Positions 16,214 through 24,394 of a DNA stretch of 46,805 bases are shown piece by piece. Source of the stretch: Colimorpha sp045597845 (GTDB taxonomy: Bacteria; Bacteroidota; Bacteroidia; Bacteroidales; P3). Position 1 is the first letter of the stretch. Each line of letters begins with the position of its first letter. The notes beneath the pieces are model-generated. The model saw nothing but the letters and a program-made list of their open reading frames with translations, made no database searches and was not told the DNA's origin. The stretch is from assembly GCA_045597845.1 (NCBI GenBank), contig JAZLKZ010000111.1, forward strand, positions 1 to 46,805, written 5' to 3'. The translations under genes were made by a program, and so were the position numbers.

Positions 16214-17026
16214 TTATTTTTTCTCTTCTAAATTCGCAAGAGCGGCTTTGCTTTTGGTGTAGATGGATTGGGCTTCGCTGAGATATTGGGACTCGGGGAA
16301 CGATGCCACAAATTTCTCAAAGTCGTTGGTTGTCTGCTGCAGACGCTCCTTCATCTTTGCGTCGGTGCTGTTGATGCCATATTCGAAGCCCGAGCGCAAT
16401 TGGTAGAACATGGCCTCTTCGCGCTTGGGCGAATCGGGGTAGAGATTGATGAAGTTGCCCAAAGAGAGGTATGCCGCATGATAGGCTTCGATGGTGTAGT
16501 ATCCCATGGCGATGTCGTACTCTTTCATCATCAGCTTATCGCGTAATTCGTCAAGGTATTTGTTCACTTCAGGGATGTGGACGCTTTGAGGATAGCGTTC
16601 CGCAAATCTTTCGAATTCCTCTACGGCTTCTTTCGTCTGTGACTGGTCGAGCGTGTGAATTGGCGATTGTAGGTATTTGCAATAGGCTGAGAGATAGACT
16701 GCTTCTTCAACGTGGGTGCTGTAGGGAAACTGCCTCGAGAAGCGCTTGAATTGGTAGGCTGCGGTATAATAATCTTCTTCTTTCATCAAAGAGTTGGCGT
16801 AGTACCACAATATGTTCTCGGTATGCTCCTTGCCACGGTAGTACATGACCAGATTTTCGAACAGCTGGATGGCTTTCGAATAGCTGTTTTCTTCATAGTA
16901 TTTCATGGCTAAGGCGTATTTCGCCTCAAAGTCGTTGCTTTTAAGCACTTTTTCATAACCATTGCAACTCGTTGCAACAAAGCAGATTGCAGTGAGGCAT
17001 AAAGTCCACAGACGTGATTTCATCAT
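16214..17026 (-). CDS. bamD: Outer-membrane assembly lipoprotein BamD
   Basis: A 270-residue lipoprotein of the BAM complex, which inserts beta-barrel proteins into the outer membrane. The signal peptide ends in the lipobox VATSC (Cys21). It is followed by tetratricopeptide-type helical pairs (KYALAMKYYEENSYSKAIQLFENLV, NSLMKEEDYYTAAYQFKRFSRQFPYS, YDIAMGYYTIEAYHAAYLSLGNFI). The start could be either of two adjacent ATGs, at 17026 or 17023. A -7 box TATATTTG sits only five bases upstream of the first ATG, which suggests a leaderless or nearly leaderless mRNA. It heads the bamD-rpoZ-coaBC run and is divergent from guaA. Confidence 0.93.
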   Translation of the reverse strand: MMKSRLWTLCLTAICFVATSCNGYEKVLKSNDFEAKYALAMKYYEENSYSKAIQLFENLVMYYRGKEHTENILWYYANSLMKEEDYYTAAYQFKRFSRQFPYSTHVEEAVYLSAYCKYLQSPIHTLDQSQTKEAVEEFERFAERYPQSVHIPEVNKYLDELRDKLMMKEYDIAMGYYTIEAYHAAYLSLGNFINLYPDSPKREEAMFYQLRSGFEYGINSTDAKMKERLQQTTNDFEKFVASFPESQYLSEAQSIYTKSKAALANLEEKK

Positions 17027-17030
17027 TCTG

Positions 17031-17038
17031 CAAATATA
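17031..17038 (-). promoter_or_regulatory. -7 promoter box for bamD
   Basis: On the minus strand the box reads TATATTTG and is followed by C, matching TAnnTTTG. It ends five bases before the bamD ATG at 17026. No clear -33 TTTG is seen at the usual spacing. Confidence 0.6.
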
Positions 17039-17098
17039 CGAATATTTTTCTATATATGCATACTTTTTTATATCGTTATCTATATCAAAAAAAAGTCG

Positions 17099-17106
17099 TA
17101 TCTTTG
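17099..17106 (+). promoter_or_regulatory. -7 promoter box for guaA
   Basis: TATCTTTG matches TAnnTTTG and predicts a transcript start near 17112, about 26 bases before the guaA ATG. The -33 element is weak. The sequence around the box (AAAGTCGTATCTTTG) is the same as in the tRNA-Phe promoter. Confidence 0.7.
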
Positions 17107-17137
17107 TAAATTATTTGAATCAATACAAAGCGTAGCT

Positions 17138-18664
17138 ATGGATAAAATCATCATCTTGGATTTTGGGTCACAATACACGCAGCTTATTGCGCGTAAGGTT
17201 CGCGAACTCAATGTCTATTGCGAAATTTTCCCGTTCAACAAACTTCCTCAGCTCACCCCAGAAATCAAGGGCGTTATCTATTCTGGAAGTCCCTATTCAT
17301 GTCTCCATCCCGATGCACCGGTACCCGATGTGGATGCCGTAAAGGGTAAGTTGCCCTTGTTGGCGGTTTGCTATGGAGCGCAATATCTAGCAAAACTGGG
17401 CGGCGGAAGCGTACAGCAGTCCAAGATTCGTGAATACGGTCGTGCCAACCTTCAGTATGTGGATGGCAACAATCCTTTGCTGAAAGGTGTCGATGTCGGA
17501 AGCCAGGTGTGGATGAGCCACGGCGACACCATCGAACGTGTCCCCGACAATTATCGTTGCATCTGCTCTACGGACACGGTGAAATATGCTGGCTACAAGA
17601 TTGAGGACGAAGAGACCTACGCCATTCAGTTCCATCCAGAAGTTCACCATTCCGTTGACGGTTTGACGTTGTTGCGTAACTTCGTGGTGGACATTTGCCA
17701 CTGCGAGCAGTCTTGGACGCCTGCCTCCTTCATCGAATCCACCGTTCAGGAGATACGTGCAAAGGTGGGTGACGACAAGGTTATCCTCGGTCTCTCGGGT
17801 GGTGTGGATTCTTCGGTTGCCGCTGTGCTGCTCAACAAGGCCATCGGCCACAACTTGCACTGTATCTTTGTGGATAACGGTCTGTTGCGCAAAAATGAGT
17901 TTGCTTCTGTATTGGAGTCTTATCGCGATATGGGATTGAATGTGAAGGGCGTAGATGCCAGCGAACGTTTTTATAGCGTGTTGGCTGGAGTTACTGATCC
18001 CGAGAAGAAACGCAAAGCTATCGGCAAGACTTTTATTGATGTTTTCGACGCTGAAGCCAAACAAATTACTGATGCCAAGTGGTTGGCACAAGGCACCATC
18101 TATCCCGACGTCATCGAATCATCTTCGGTGAAAGGTCCTTCCGTAACCATCAAGTCTCATCATAATGTGGGCGGCCTGCCCGACTATATGAAACTGCAGC
18201 TTGTAGAACCGCTACGTCTGCTCTTTAAGGACGAAGTGCGTCGTGTGGGACGTCAGTTGGGTATCAAAGATTCTTTGATAGGCCGTCATCCTTTCCCGGG
18301 TCCGGGTCTTGCCATTCGCATTCTGGGCGACATCACGCCCGATAAGGTTCATGTTTTACAAGAGGTGGACGACATTTTCATCCAAGGCTTGCGTGATGCC
18401 GACCTCTACGACAAGGTTTGGCAGGCGGGAGCCATCTTGCTGCCTATTCAGTCGGTAGGCGTCATGGGTGACGAGCGTACCTACGAACGCGTTGTGGCGC
18501 TGCGTGCCGTGGAGTCTGTTGACGGCATGACAGCCGACTGGTGCCATTTGCCCTATGAGTTCCTCGCCAAGATCTCCAACGACATCATCAACAAGGTCAA
18601 GGGTGTCAATCGAGTCGTTTATGACATCAGCTCCAAACCACCGGCAACCATCGAGTGGGAATAG
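17138..18664 (+). CDS. guaA: GMP synthase (glutamine-hydrolysing)
   Basis: A 508-residue cytosolic enzyme that converts XMP, glutamine and ATP to GMP. The class I glutamine amidotransferase domain (about 1-190) has nucleophile Cys78 in AVCYGAQ and the partners His166 and Glu168 in FHPEVHHS. The ATP-pyrophosphatase domain carries the PP-loop LSGGVDSS (219-226). The C-terminal dimerisation domain has GRHPFPGPGLAIR, TADWCHLPYEFLAKISNDIINKV and the closing KPPATIEWE. Length and all motifs match the family. It is divergent from bamD and probably first in a run with the LysM protein, lpxC and lpxA. Confidence 0.98.
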   Translation: MDKIIILDFGSQYTQLIARKVRELNVYCEIFPFNKLPQLTPEIKGVIYSGSPYSCLHPDAPVPDVDAVKGKLPLLAVCYGAQYLAKLGGGSVQQSKIREYGRANLQYVDGNNPLLKGVDVGSQVWMSHGDTIERVPDNYRCICSTDTVKYAGYKIEDEETYAIQFHPEVHHSVDGLTLLRNFVVDICHCEQSWTPASFIESTVQEIRAKVGDDKVILGLSGGVDSSVAAVLLNKAIGHNLHCIFVDNGLLRKNEFASVLESYRDMGLNVKGVDASERFYSVLAGVTDPEKKRKAIGKTFIDVFDAEAKQITDAKWLAQGTIYPDVIESSSVKGPSVTIKSHHNVGGLPDYMKLQLVEPLRLLFKDEVRRVGRQLGIKDSLIGRHPFPGPGLAIRILGDITPDKVHVLQEVDDIFIQGLRDADLYDKVWQAGAILLPIQSVGVMGDERTYERVVALRAVESVDGMTADWCHLPYEFLAKISNDIINKVKGVNRVVYDISSKPPATIEWE

Positions 18665-18667
18665 AGA

Positions 18668-18688
18668 AATTGACAATAGATAATTGAC
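18668..18688 (+). repeat. Heptamer repeat between guaA and the LysM gene
   Basis: Units AATTGAC, AATAGAT, AATTGAC start three bases after the guaA stop. In this case the AATTnnC family runs in the opposite orientation relative to the genes. Confidence 0.6.
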
Positions 18689-18730
18689 GAATCAGGGACA
18701 ATTATATTGAATAACGTCGAAAGTCGGAAC

Positions 18731-20236
18731 ATGAAAAAAACAACATCCATTTTGCGATTTTTTGTCTGCTTTCTGCTTCTGCATGTCGGTATGACAGCAT
18801 TTGCACAGATGCCGGGCGGTACTCCTGTCGAAGTGTCGAACCAAACGCAGATGATGAATGGAAAGAAATACTACATTCATGTGGTTCAGCCTGGGCAGAC
18901 CGTCTATGCCATTGCCAAGGCCTATGGTCTCAAGTCTTACGATGCCGTGGTGAAAAAGGATATCCATTTTCTGGCGGCAGGAGACACGGTGTGGTTGCCT
19001 TGCAATGGTCATCAGGTGCAGCAGTCGCCATCTGTGAGGTTGGATTCAGGCAATGGCAAGAAAACCACTACTTCGCAGGTTGTTGCCGCATCTACGGTTC
19101 AACCTGCTGTTATTCGCGACAGGGTCAGCAAGAACACTGTCGTAGTGTCGGTGTTGTTGCCCTTGTATCTCGACAAGTTGTCTGAAATCTCCACCACCAA
19201 GTTCGACCTAGAACAACGCGGCAAGAAAAACTATCGGCAGTTCGACTTTATTCAGTTCTATGAAGGTATGCGGTTGGGATTGGAGCTCCTTGAACAAAGC
19301 GGATACAATGTCAAGCTCAACGTGGTGGATGTTAGCGAAAACAAGGAGGCCTGTGTCAGCGAAGCGTGGAGCAGCCATGCTGTCGCGCAGTCCGACTTTG
19401 TGGTTGCATTGTTGCCCAAAGAGGCTTTTGCCAAAGCTGCGGAGCTGGCCAAGAGAGACCATCTTTTTATCGTCAATCCCATGGCGGAACGAAGCGAGAT
19501 AGTGCAGGACAATCCTTATGTATTTAAGTGTATGCCTTCCGTCACGGCTCGCGTCACATCGGTGGTGCGCTATGTGCAGAAAACCAATCCTTCGGCGCAA
19601 ATCTTCTTGATTCATTCCGATGCACCAGCAGAAAAATCCATTCTTAATGAATTCGAAAGCCTGCTTTCCCAGCAGAACGGCTTAAAATATACGGTGGTGG
19701 ATTGGAGCAAGTTGGGTAAAAAATTCTCCTCGACACTCAATGGAAATCCCAATAGTGTGATCATCAGTCTTTACAATCGTGATAAAGACCGTAATAGGAT
19801 TTATATCAATACGCTACTCAATCAACTGTCGGCTCTCAAGAACAAGAATCTGACACTTATTACTCTTGATGACTGGACAATGCTCTATAATGACGCCGAT
19901 TTCGTCAAGATGCAGCATGCCAATTACCATACCTTTATGAGCGGGTGGGACTATGGCAACACCACGCATACAGATTTCTTGAAGACATTCAGGGATCGAT
20001 ACAAAACCGAACCCATCTCGGCTTATGCAGGAATGGGCAATGATATCATTCTTTATTTTGTTACGGGATTGCAGCAAAAAGGAACCGAGTTTTGGAAAAA
20101 TCCCAATGTTAGGGTTCCCAACGGACTTCTTTATCCAATGTCGTTCTCGCAACAAGACGAAGGTCAAGGATTTGAAAACAAAACCGCCTTGCTTTTCAGA
20201 ATGGTTGACTACAAGTTTGTGGATGTGAGAAAATAA
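18731..20236 (+). CDS. Exported LysM protein with a periplasmic-binding-protein-like domain
   Basis: A 501-residue exported protein. I chose the ATG at 18731 because it opens the signal peptide (MKKTTSILRFFVCFLLLHVGMTAFAQ). The TTG at 18707 would add eight polar residues. One LysM peptidoglycan-binding motif (about 47-90: YYIHVVQPGQTVYAIAKAYGL, LAAGDTVWLP) is followed by a low-complexity linker. A domain resembling the type I periplasmic-binding fold (about 140-500) comes next: VSVLLPLYLDK, FIQFYEGMRLGLELLEQSGYNVKLNVVD, FVVALLPKEAFAKAAELA, FLIHSD, SAYAGMGNDIILYFVTGL. Such LysM/ABC-substrate-like proteins are widespread in Bacteroidota and not well understood. No permease genes are adjacent, so a transport role is doubtful; wall sensing or attachment is possible. 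Confidence 0.82.
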   Translation: MKKTTSILRFFVCFLLLHVGMTAFAQMPGGTPVEVSNQTQMMNGKKYYIHVVQPGQTVYAIAKAYGLKSYDAVVKKDIHFLAAGDTVWLPCNGHQVQQSPSVRLDSGNGKKTTTSQVVAASTVQPAVIRDRVSKNTVVVSVLLPLYLDKLSEISTTKFDLEQRGKKNYRQFDFIQFYEGMRLGLELLEQSGYNVKLNVVDVSENKEACVSEAWSSHAVAQSDFVVALLPKEAFAKAAELAKRDHLFIVNPMAERSEIVQDNPYVFKCMPSVTARVTSVVRYVQKTNPSAQIFLIHSDAPAEKSILNEFESLLSQQNGLKYTVVDWSKLGKKFSSTLNGNPNSVIISLYNRDKDRNRIYINTLLNQLSALKNKNLTLITLDDWTMLYNDADFVKMQHANYHTFMSGWDYGNTTHTDFLKTFRDRYKTEPISAYAGMGNDIILYFVTGLQQKGTEFWKNPNVRVPNGLLYPMSFSQQDEGQGFENKTALLFRMVDYKFVDVRK

Positions 20237-20253
20237 GGTGTGACGTCAATTTG

Positions 20254-21183
20254 ATGAATATAGTGGACCAACAAAATACTATTCGTAAGGCCTTTCGATT
20301 GACGGGACCGGGGCTGCATACAGGCAGGACGGTTACTGTGACAGTCAGCCCTGCGCACGAAAATTTTGGTATCGCATTCCGACGAACAGATAGGTGGAAT
20401 ATTGTCACCCAGCAGGCTTTGGCGGATGGAGTGGGCGAGACCTCCCGTGGAACCACGTTGGGGTCGGGACGTCATACGATAGCCACCATCGAACATCTTA
20501 TGTCGGCACTATACGGCATGGGTGTTGACAATGCTTTGGTAGAACTTGATGGAGGCGAGATTCCTATTTTGGATGGTTCTGCGCGTCCTTGGGTGCAACA
20601 GATTGCCCGCGTGGGCGTTGTGCCTCAGGGTTCGGCACGTCAGTCCATCGATTTCAAGGAACCGTTGCATTTCGAGTTCCCCGCAACGGGTTCTGTTTTT
20701 GAGGTAGTGCCCGATGATCATTTCTCGGTTGACTGTACAATTGATTTTTCCGATAGTGTCATTGGACGACAGACGGCTACATTGGATGGTTTCCAGCAGT
20801 ATGTCAGCGAGATAGCCCCTTGCCGCACTTTTGTGTTCTTGCATGAGATTGAGCCTTTGTTGCATCTCAACTTGATTAAAGGAGGCAGTTTGGACAATGC
20901 CCTGGTGTTTGTAAACAAAGAACTTAGTTCCAGACAGTTGCGCCGGTTGGAGAAGACTTTTCATAAAGAAGCCAGCAATTTTATGGTGCACGATGGCGTG
21001 TTGAACACCACCGACCCTTATTTCCCCAACGAGCCGGCGCGGCATAAGTTGTTGGATTTTGTTGGCGACATTCGTCTTGCGGGAAAACCTTTGAACGGCC
21101 ATTTCACTATCTACAAACCTGGACACAAGGCAAACAATGCGTTCGCCAAATTTTTGATGTCTTCCGTCGAAACGCACATCTGA
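20254..21183 (+). CDS. lpxC: UDP-3-O-acyl-N-acetylglucosamine deacetylase, stand-alone
   Basis: A 309-residue zinc enzyme of the committed step of lipid A synthesis, removing the N-acetyl group of UDP-3-O-acyl-GlcNAc. The ATG at 20254 is preferred to the adjacent TTG at 20251. Zinc ligands are His81 (in TIEHLMSAL), His264 and Asp268 (in ARHKLLDFVGD), with catalytic Glu80 and His291 (KPGHKANN). PCRTFVFLHEIEPL and LIKGGSLDNALVF are conserved. The oddity is size: many Bacteroidota carry a LpxC-FabZ fusion of about 460 residues, while this one stops right after the deacetylase domain. lpxA follows 57 bases later with no FabZ between. Confidence 0.95.
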   Translation: MNIVDQQNTIRKAFRLTGPGLHTGRTVTVTVSPAHENFGIAFRRTDRWNIVTQQALADGVGETSRGTTLGSGRHTIATIEHLMSALYGMGVDNALVELDGGEIPILDGSARPWVQQIARVGVVPQGSARQSIDFKEPLHFEFPATGSVFEVVPDDHFSVDCTIDFSDSVIGRQTATLDGFQQYVSEIAPCRTFVFLHEIEPLLHLNLIKGGSLDNALVFVNKELSSRQLRRLEKTFHKEASNFMVHDGVLNTTDPYFPNEPARHKLLDFVGDIRLAGKPLNGHFTIYKPGHKANNAFAKFLMSSVETHI

Positions 21184-21240
21184 CTAAGACTTATTAATGA
21201 ATATCTATAATATATTATTTTTTGACAATTTTTGATTTCC

Positions 21241-22026
21241 ATGATACTATATGATTTGAATCCCAATGCCAAGATAGGTAAGGACGTTACAATCTCGAAC
21301 TTTACTACAATCAGCGACGATGTGGTGATTGGCGATGGAACTTGGATTGGTCCCAATGTAACCATCTTTCCTGGCGCCCGCATCGGCAAAAATTGCAAGA
21401 TTTTCCCTGGTAGTGTTATCAGCGCCATACCTCAAGACCTTAAGTTTGCAGGGGAGTATTCTACCGTGGAGATTGGAGACAACAACGTGATACGTGAATG
21501 TTGTACCATCAATCGTGGTACTGCCGCCTCTGGAAAAACCATGATAGGCGACAACAATCTGTTGATGGCTTATGTCCATGTGGCGCATGACTGTGTTGTG
21601 GGAAACAATTGCGTGTTTGCCAACAATGCCACGCTGGCGGGTCATATTGTAGTTGGTGATTATGTCATCTTGGGTGGCAAGACGGCTTGTTTGCAGTTTA
21701 TCCACATTGGTTCGCATGTCATCACTGCGGGGGGCTCTTTGGTGGACAAGGACATTCCTCCTTTTGTAAAGGCAGCCCGTTACCCAATCTCTTTCGCTGG
21801 CATCAACTCGCTCGGATTGCAGCGTCGTGGCTTTTCTTCCGAGGCAATTAATAATATTAAGGATATCTATAGATATGTATTCCAGAAAGGCCTTTCCATA
21901 TCTCATGCCGTTGAAGAAATAAAGGAACGCTACGGCAGCACCGACGAAGGAAAGCAGGTGCTGGGATTTATCGGAAACGCCAACACGGGTTTGATGAAAG
22001 GCTATACTTTCATGAAGAGAGACTGA
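21241..22026 (+). CDS. lpxA: Acyl-ACP-UDP-N-acetylglucosamine O-acyltransferase
   Basis: A 261-residue cytosolic enzyme that performs the first lipid A step, transferring a 3-hydroxyacyl chain to UDP-GlcNAc. The ATG at 21241 is preferred over the in-frame TTG at 21232. The first two thirds are hexapeptide repeats of a left-handed beta-helix (IGKDVTISN, IGDGTWIGPNVTI, IGKNCKIFPGSVI). Catalytic His is in YVHVAHDCVVGNNC. The helical C-terminal domain (GLQRRGFSSEAINNIKDIYRYVF) follows as in the family. Length is typical. It closes the lpxC-lpxA pair and is followed by a hairpin terminator. Confidence 0.96.
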   Translation: MILYDLNPNAKIGKDVTISNFTTISDDVVIGDGTWIGPNVTIFPGARIGKNCKIFPGSVISAIPQDLKFAGEYSTVEIGDNNVIRECCTINRGTAASGKTMIGDNNLLMAYVHVAHDCVVGNNCVFANNATLAGHIVVGDYVILGGKTACLQFIHIGSHVITAGGSLVDKDIPPFVKAARYPISFAGINSLGLQRRGFSSEAINNIKDIYRYVFQKGLSISHAVEEIKERYGSTDEGKQVLGFIGNANTGLMKGYTFMKRD

Positions 22027-22048
22027 GATTCCTGGATTCTTAAATATA

Positions 22049-22090
22049 CAGAAAGGCACACATCTTCCTCGAGTTTGCCTTTCTGTTTTT
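22049..22090 (+). terminator. Intrinsic terminator after lpxA
   Basis: The 10-bp stem CAGAAAGGCA (22049-22058) / TGCCTTTCTG (22076-22085) is followed by a T-run to 22090. It lies between convergent lpxA and the epimerase gene. On the minus strand the tail is only moderately T-rich, so action on that strand is less certain. Confidence 0.85.
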
Positions 22091-22108
22091 ATAGGTATCT
22101 GTGGCGCG

Positions 22109-23179
22109 CTAATGCTTCATCAGGTACTCCACGATAGCGTCGCCGGTAAGACCGTCACCATAGAGCTTGGCGGAAAAGTCCGCAGGATGCGCAAGCATCG
22201 ATTTTACGCCTTCAATTATGGCGTGGTAGTTGGCTCCGACTAATTTGTTGGCATTCGCCTCGACGAGTTCCACCCATTCGGTCTCTTCGCGCAGTGTGAC
22301 GCATTTTTTCTCAAAGAAGTAGGCTTCCTTTTGCAAACCGCCGCTGTCGGTCATGATCAACCGACTGTGTTGGATGAGATGAATCATCTCAAAATAACCC
22401 ACAGGATTGATGAATTTGACGGGAGACTGCTCGAAGTTGAATCCGATTGCCTGTAATTTCGCTTTCGTGCGGGGATGCAGCGGAATGACTATCGGCATGA
22501 TGTTGCGCGAAGTCTCCTCTAGTGCATTGAATATGGTGCCTAGTGTTTGCGGATTGTCGGTATTTTCGGCGCGGTGTAGTGTACAGAGAATATAGTCCTG
22601 GGGCAACGATACGTCAGGGGCTTTGGCGTGTTGTGCATAATATAACGCAGCGTCATACATCACGTCGCCGCTACGTACCACGCTGGCATTGATATTGTCG
22701 TAGCCCTCCAGCTTTAGGTTTTGCACGGCGGTGTTCGTGGGGCAGAAAAGGATATTGCTCACCCTGTCGGTGAGGATGCGGTTGATTTCTTCTGGCATAG
22801 CCATGTTGAAGGAACGCAATCCCGCCTCTACATGGGCGAGGGGAATGCCCAACTTGCTTGCGGCCAAGGCACCAGCGAGCGTCGAGTCGGTGTCGCCATA
22901 CACCAACAAATAATCGGGTTGTTCCTTGATGAGAATGCCTTCAATCTGTTCCAACATCCTGCCTGTCATTGCTCCATGCGACATCTGGTTGATGCCGAGG
23001 TTGTAGTGCGGATGAGGAATCTCCATTTCCCGGAAGAACACGTCCGACATATTGGCATCGTAGTGTTGTCCAGTATGTACGATGATTTCTTCGATGCCGT
23101 CATGGTTGGCTATGCTGCGGCTTACAACTGCGGCCTTTACGAACTGCGGCCTGGCTCCTACGATGGTGACAATTTTCAT
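22109..23179 (-). CDS. UDP-N-acetylglucosamine-type 2-epimerase, probably UDP-GlcNAc3NAcA 2-epimerase (WbpI-like)
   Basis: A 356-residue non-hydrolysing UDP-GlcNAc 2-epimerase of the WecB/WbpI family, inverting C2 of a UDP-gluco sugar to manno. It opens with the family signature TIVGARPQFVKA (4-15). It continues through IVHTGQHYD, LVYGDTDSTLAGALAA, HVEAGLRSF, MPEEINRILTDRVS, and the C-terminal TDSGGLQKEAYF with EETEWVELVEANAN. The neighbouring dehydrogenase, WlbA-like oxidoreductase and aminotransferase genes favour the diamino-uronate substrate (WbpI role) over plain UDP-GlcNAc (WecB role). It is last in the operon that begins at 28.0 kb. The specificity assignment is inferred from context. 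Confidence 0.88.
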   Translation of the reverse strand: MKIVTIVGARPQFVKAAVVSRSIANHDGIEEIIVHTGQHYDANMSDVFFREMEIPHPHYNLGINQMSHGAMTGRMLEQIEGILIKEQPDYLLVYGDTDSTLAGALAASKLGIPLAHVEAGLRSFNMAMPEEINRILTDRVSNILFCPTNTAVQNLKLEGYDNINASVVRSGDVMYDAALYYAQHAKAPDVSLPQDYILCTLHRAENTDNPQTLGTIFNALEETSRNIMPIVIPLHPRTKAKLQAIGFNFEQSPVKFINPVGYFEMIHLIQHSRLIMTDSGGLQKEAYFFEKKCVTLREETEWVELVEANANKLVGANYHAIIEGVKSMLAHPADFSAKLYGDGLTGDAIVEYLMKH

Positions 23180-23184
23180 TGTAA

Positions 23185-23205
23185 GTGAATGGTGAATAGT
23201 GAAAA
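23185..23205 (-). repeat. Heptamer leader repeat upstream of the epimerase gene
   Basis: On the + strand: GTGAATG, GTGAATA, GTGAAAA. On the coding strand this is the AATTCAC-like variant, ending five bases before the ATG at 23179. Confidence 0.6.
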
Positions 23206-23233
23206 TGACTGTTTTGTCCTGATTTCCAATATG

Positions 23234-24355
23234 CTAATTGAAAAAAGCGAGAACTGCGTCGATGACCTTTTGACTTTCGGATTCGGTCATGTAGGGATGT
23301 ATGGGCAGCGAAAGCACTGTTTGCGCAAGTTGATGGCTGATAGGAGTTTCGACATAGTGTTTTGTGCCTTTGAACGCAGTTTGGTCGCTCATTGTGGTGG
23401 GATAGTACACCATCGAAGGGATGTCGTGACTTTTGAGGAAAGTCTGCAATTCCGTGCGTTCCGTGTTGTCTTTCAGCCGCAGTGCGTATTGGGCCCAGCT
23501 ACTATTGAAATGTTCAGGAGTGCAAGGTGTGACAACTCCTTTCAGTTGGCTGTTGTAACGATGCGCCACTTGGTTGACCAGCTCCAGCTCCTGTTCGGCG
23601 AATGCGCGGAGTTTGACTTGAAGAATAGCGGCTTGAAGTGTGTCGAGTCTTGAATTGAGACCGATGCGGAGGTTGTCGTATTTGTTGGCGCCCTTTCCAT
23701 GAACACGGTAAGATGTAATCAAGCCGGCCCATTCATTGTTGTTGGTAAACACAGCACCGCCGTCGCCGTAGCATCCCAGAGGTTTTGCGGGGAAGAACGA
23801 CGTCGTGGCGATGTCGCCAAAGCTGCAGGCCTTCTGACCGTTGATGGAACCACCGAATCCTTGTGCGCCATCTTCCAGTAGCAATAGGTGCTCCTGTTGT
23901 GCGATGGCCTTTATTTGTTCAAAATCGGCGGGCAGACCGAACAAGTCTACGGCGATAATGGCTTTCGGCTTGAGCTTTCCTTCCTCCTTGACCACCTTTA
24001 TGGCTTGTTGAAGACTTTGGACATCAATGTTAAAAGTTTCGGGCAGCACATCCACGAATACGGGAGATGCCCCTTCGAGTGCGATGACCTCGGCGGAGGA
24101 GAAGAATGTGAAGTCGGGCACGAAGACGGCGTCGCCGGATCCTATGCCCCAAGCCTTGAGTGCCAAGGTGAGTGCATCAGTTCCGTTGGCGCAGGAGAGG
24201 CAATGCTTCACCCCTACATATTCGGCTAAAGATGTTTCCAGCTCCTTGACATTCTTTCCCATAATGAAGGTGCCCGAAGCCGTAACCTCGGCAATGGCCT
24301 TGTTGATATCCTGCTTCAGAATTTGATATTGTCGTTTAAGGTCTCTGAATTCCAT
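23234..24355 (-). CDS. DegT/DnrJ/EryC1 sugar aminotransferase (WbpE/WlbC-like)
   Basis: A 373-residue PLP-dependent aminotransferase of nucleotide-sugar synthesis. Features in order are FRDLKRQY, SGTFIMGKNVKELE, the substrate/PLP loop SCANGTDAL (54-62), EDGAQGFGG (161-169), and the PLP Lys191 in SFFPAKPLGCYGDGG. NSRLDTLQAAIL and AHRYNSQL follow. Next to the WlbA-like dehydrogenase it most likely converts the 3-keto intermediate of UDP-GlcNAcA to UDP-2-acetamido-3-amino-2,3-dideoxy-glucuronate. The amino donor is usually glutamate. It is third of the four sugar genes in the operon. Confidence 0.92.
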   Translation of the reverse strand: MEFRDLKRQYQILKQDINKAIAEVTASGTFIMGKNVKELETSLAEYVGVKHCLSCANGTDALTLALKAWGIGSGDAVFVPDFTFFSSAEVIALEGASPVFVDVLPETFNIDVQSLQQAIKVVKEEGKLKPKAIIAVDLFGLPADFEQIKAIAQQEHLLLLEDGAQGFGGSINGQKACSFGDIATTSFFPAKPLGCYGDGGAVFTNNNEWAGLITSYRVHGKGANKYDNLRIGLNSRLDTLQAAILQVKLRAFAEQELELVNQVAHRYNSQLKGVVTPCTPEHFNSSWAQYALRLKDNTERTELQTFLKSHDIPSMVYYPTTMSDQTAFKGTKHYVETPISHQLAQTVLSLPIHPYMTESESQKVIDAVLAFFN

Positions 24356-24367
24356 ATTTGGTGTTTT

Positions 24368-24381
24368 GTGAGCGGTAAGCG
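24368..24381 (-). repeat. Degenerate heptamer leader repeat upstream of the aminotransferase gene
   Basis: Units GTGAGCG and GTAAGCG on the + strand, 12 bases upstream of the start at 24355. This is a weak member of the family seen at 23185 and 33510. Confidence 0.35.
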
Positions 24382-24394
24382 AGGTGTGAGAAGA

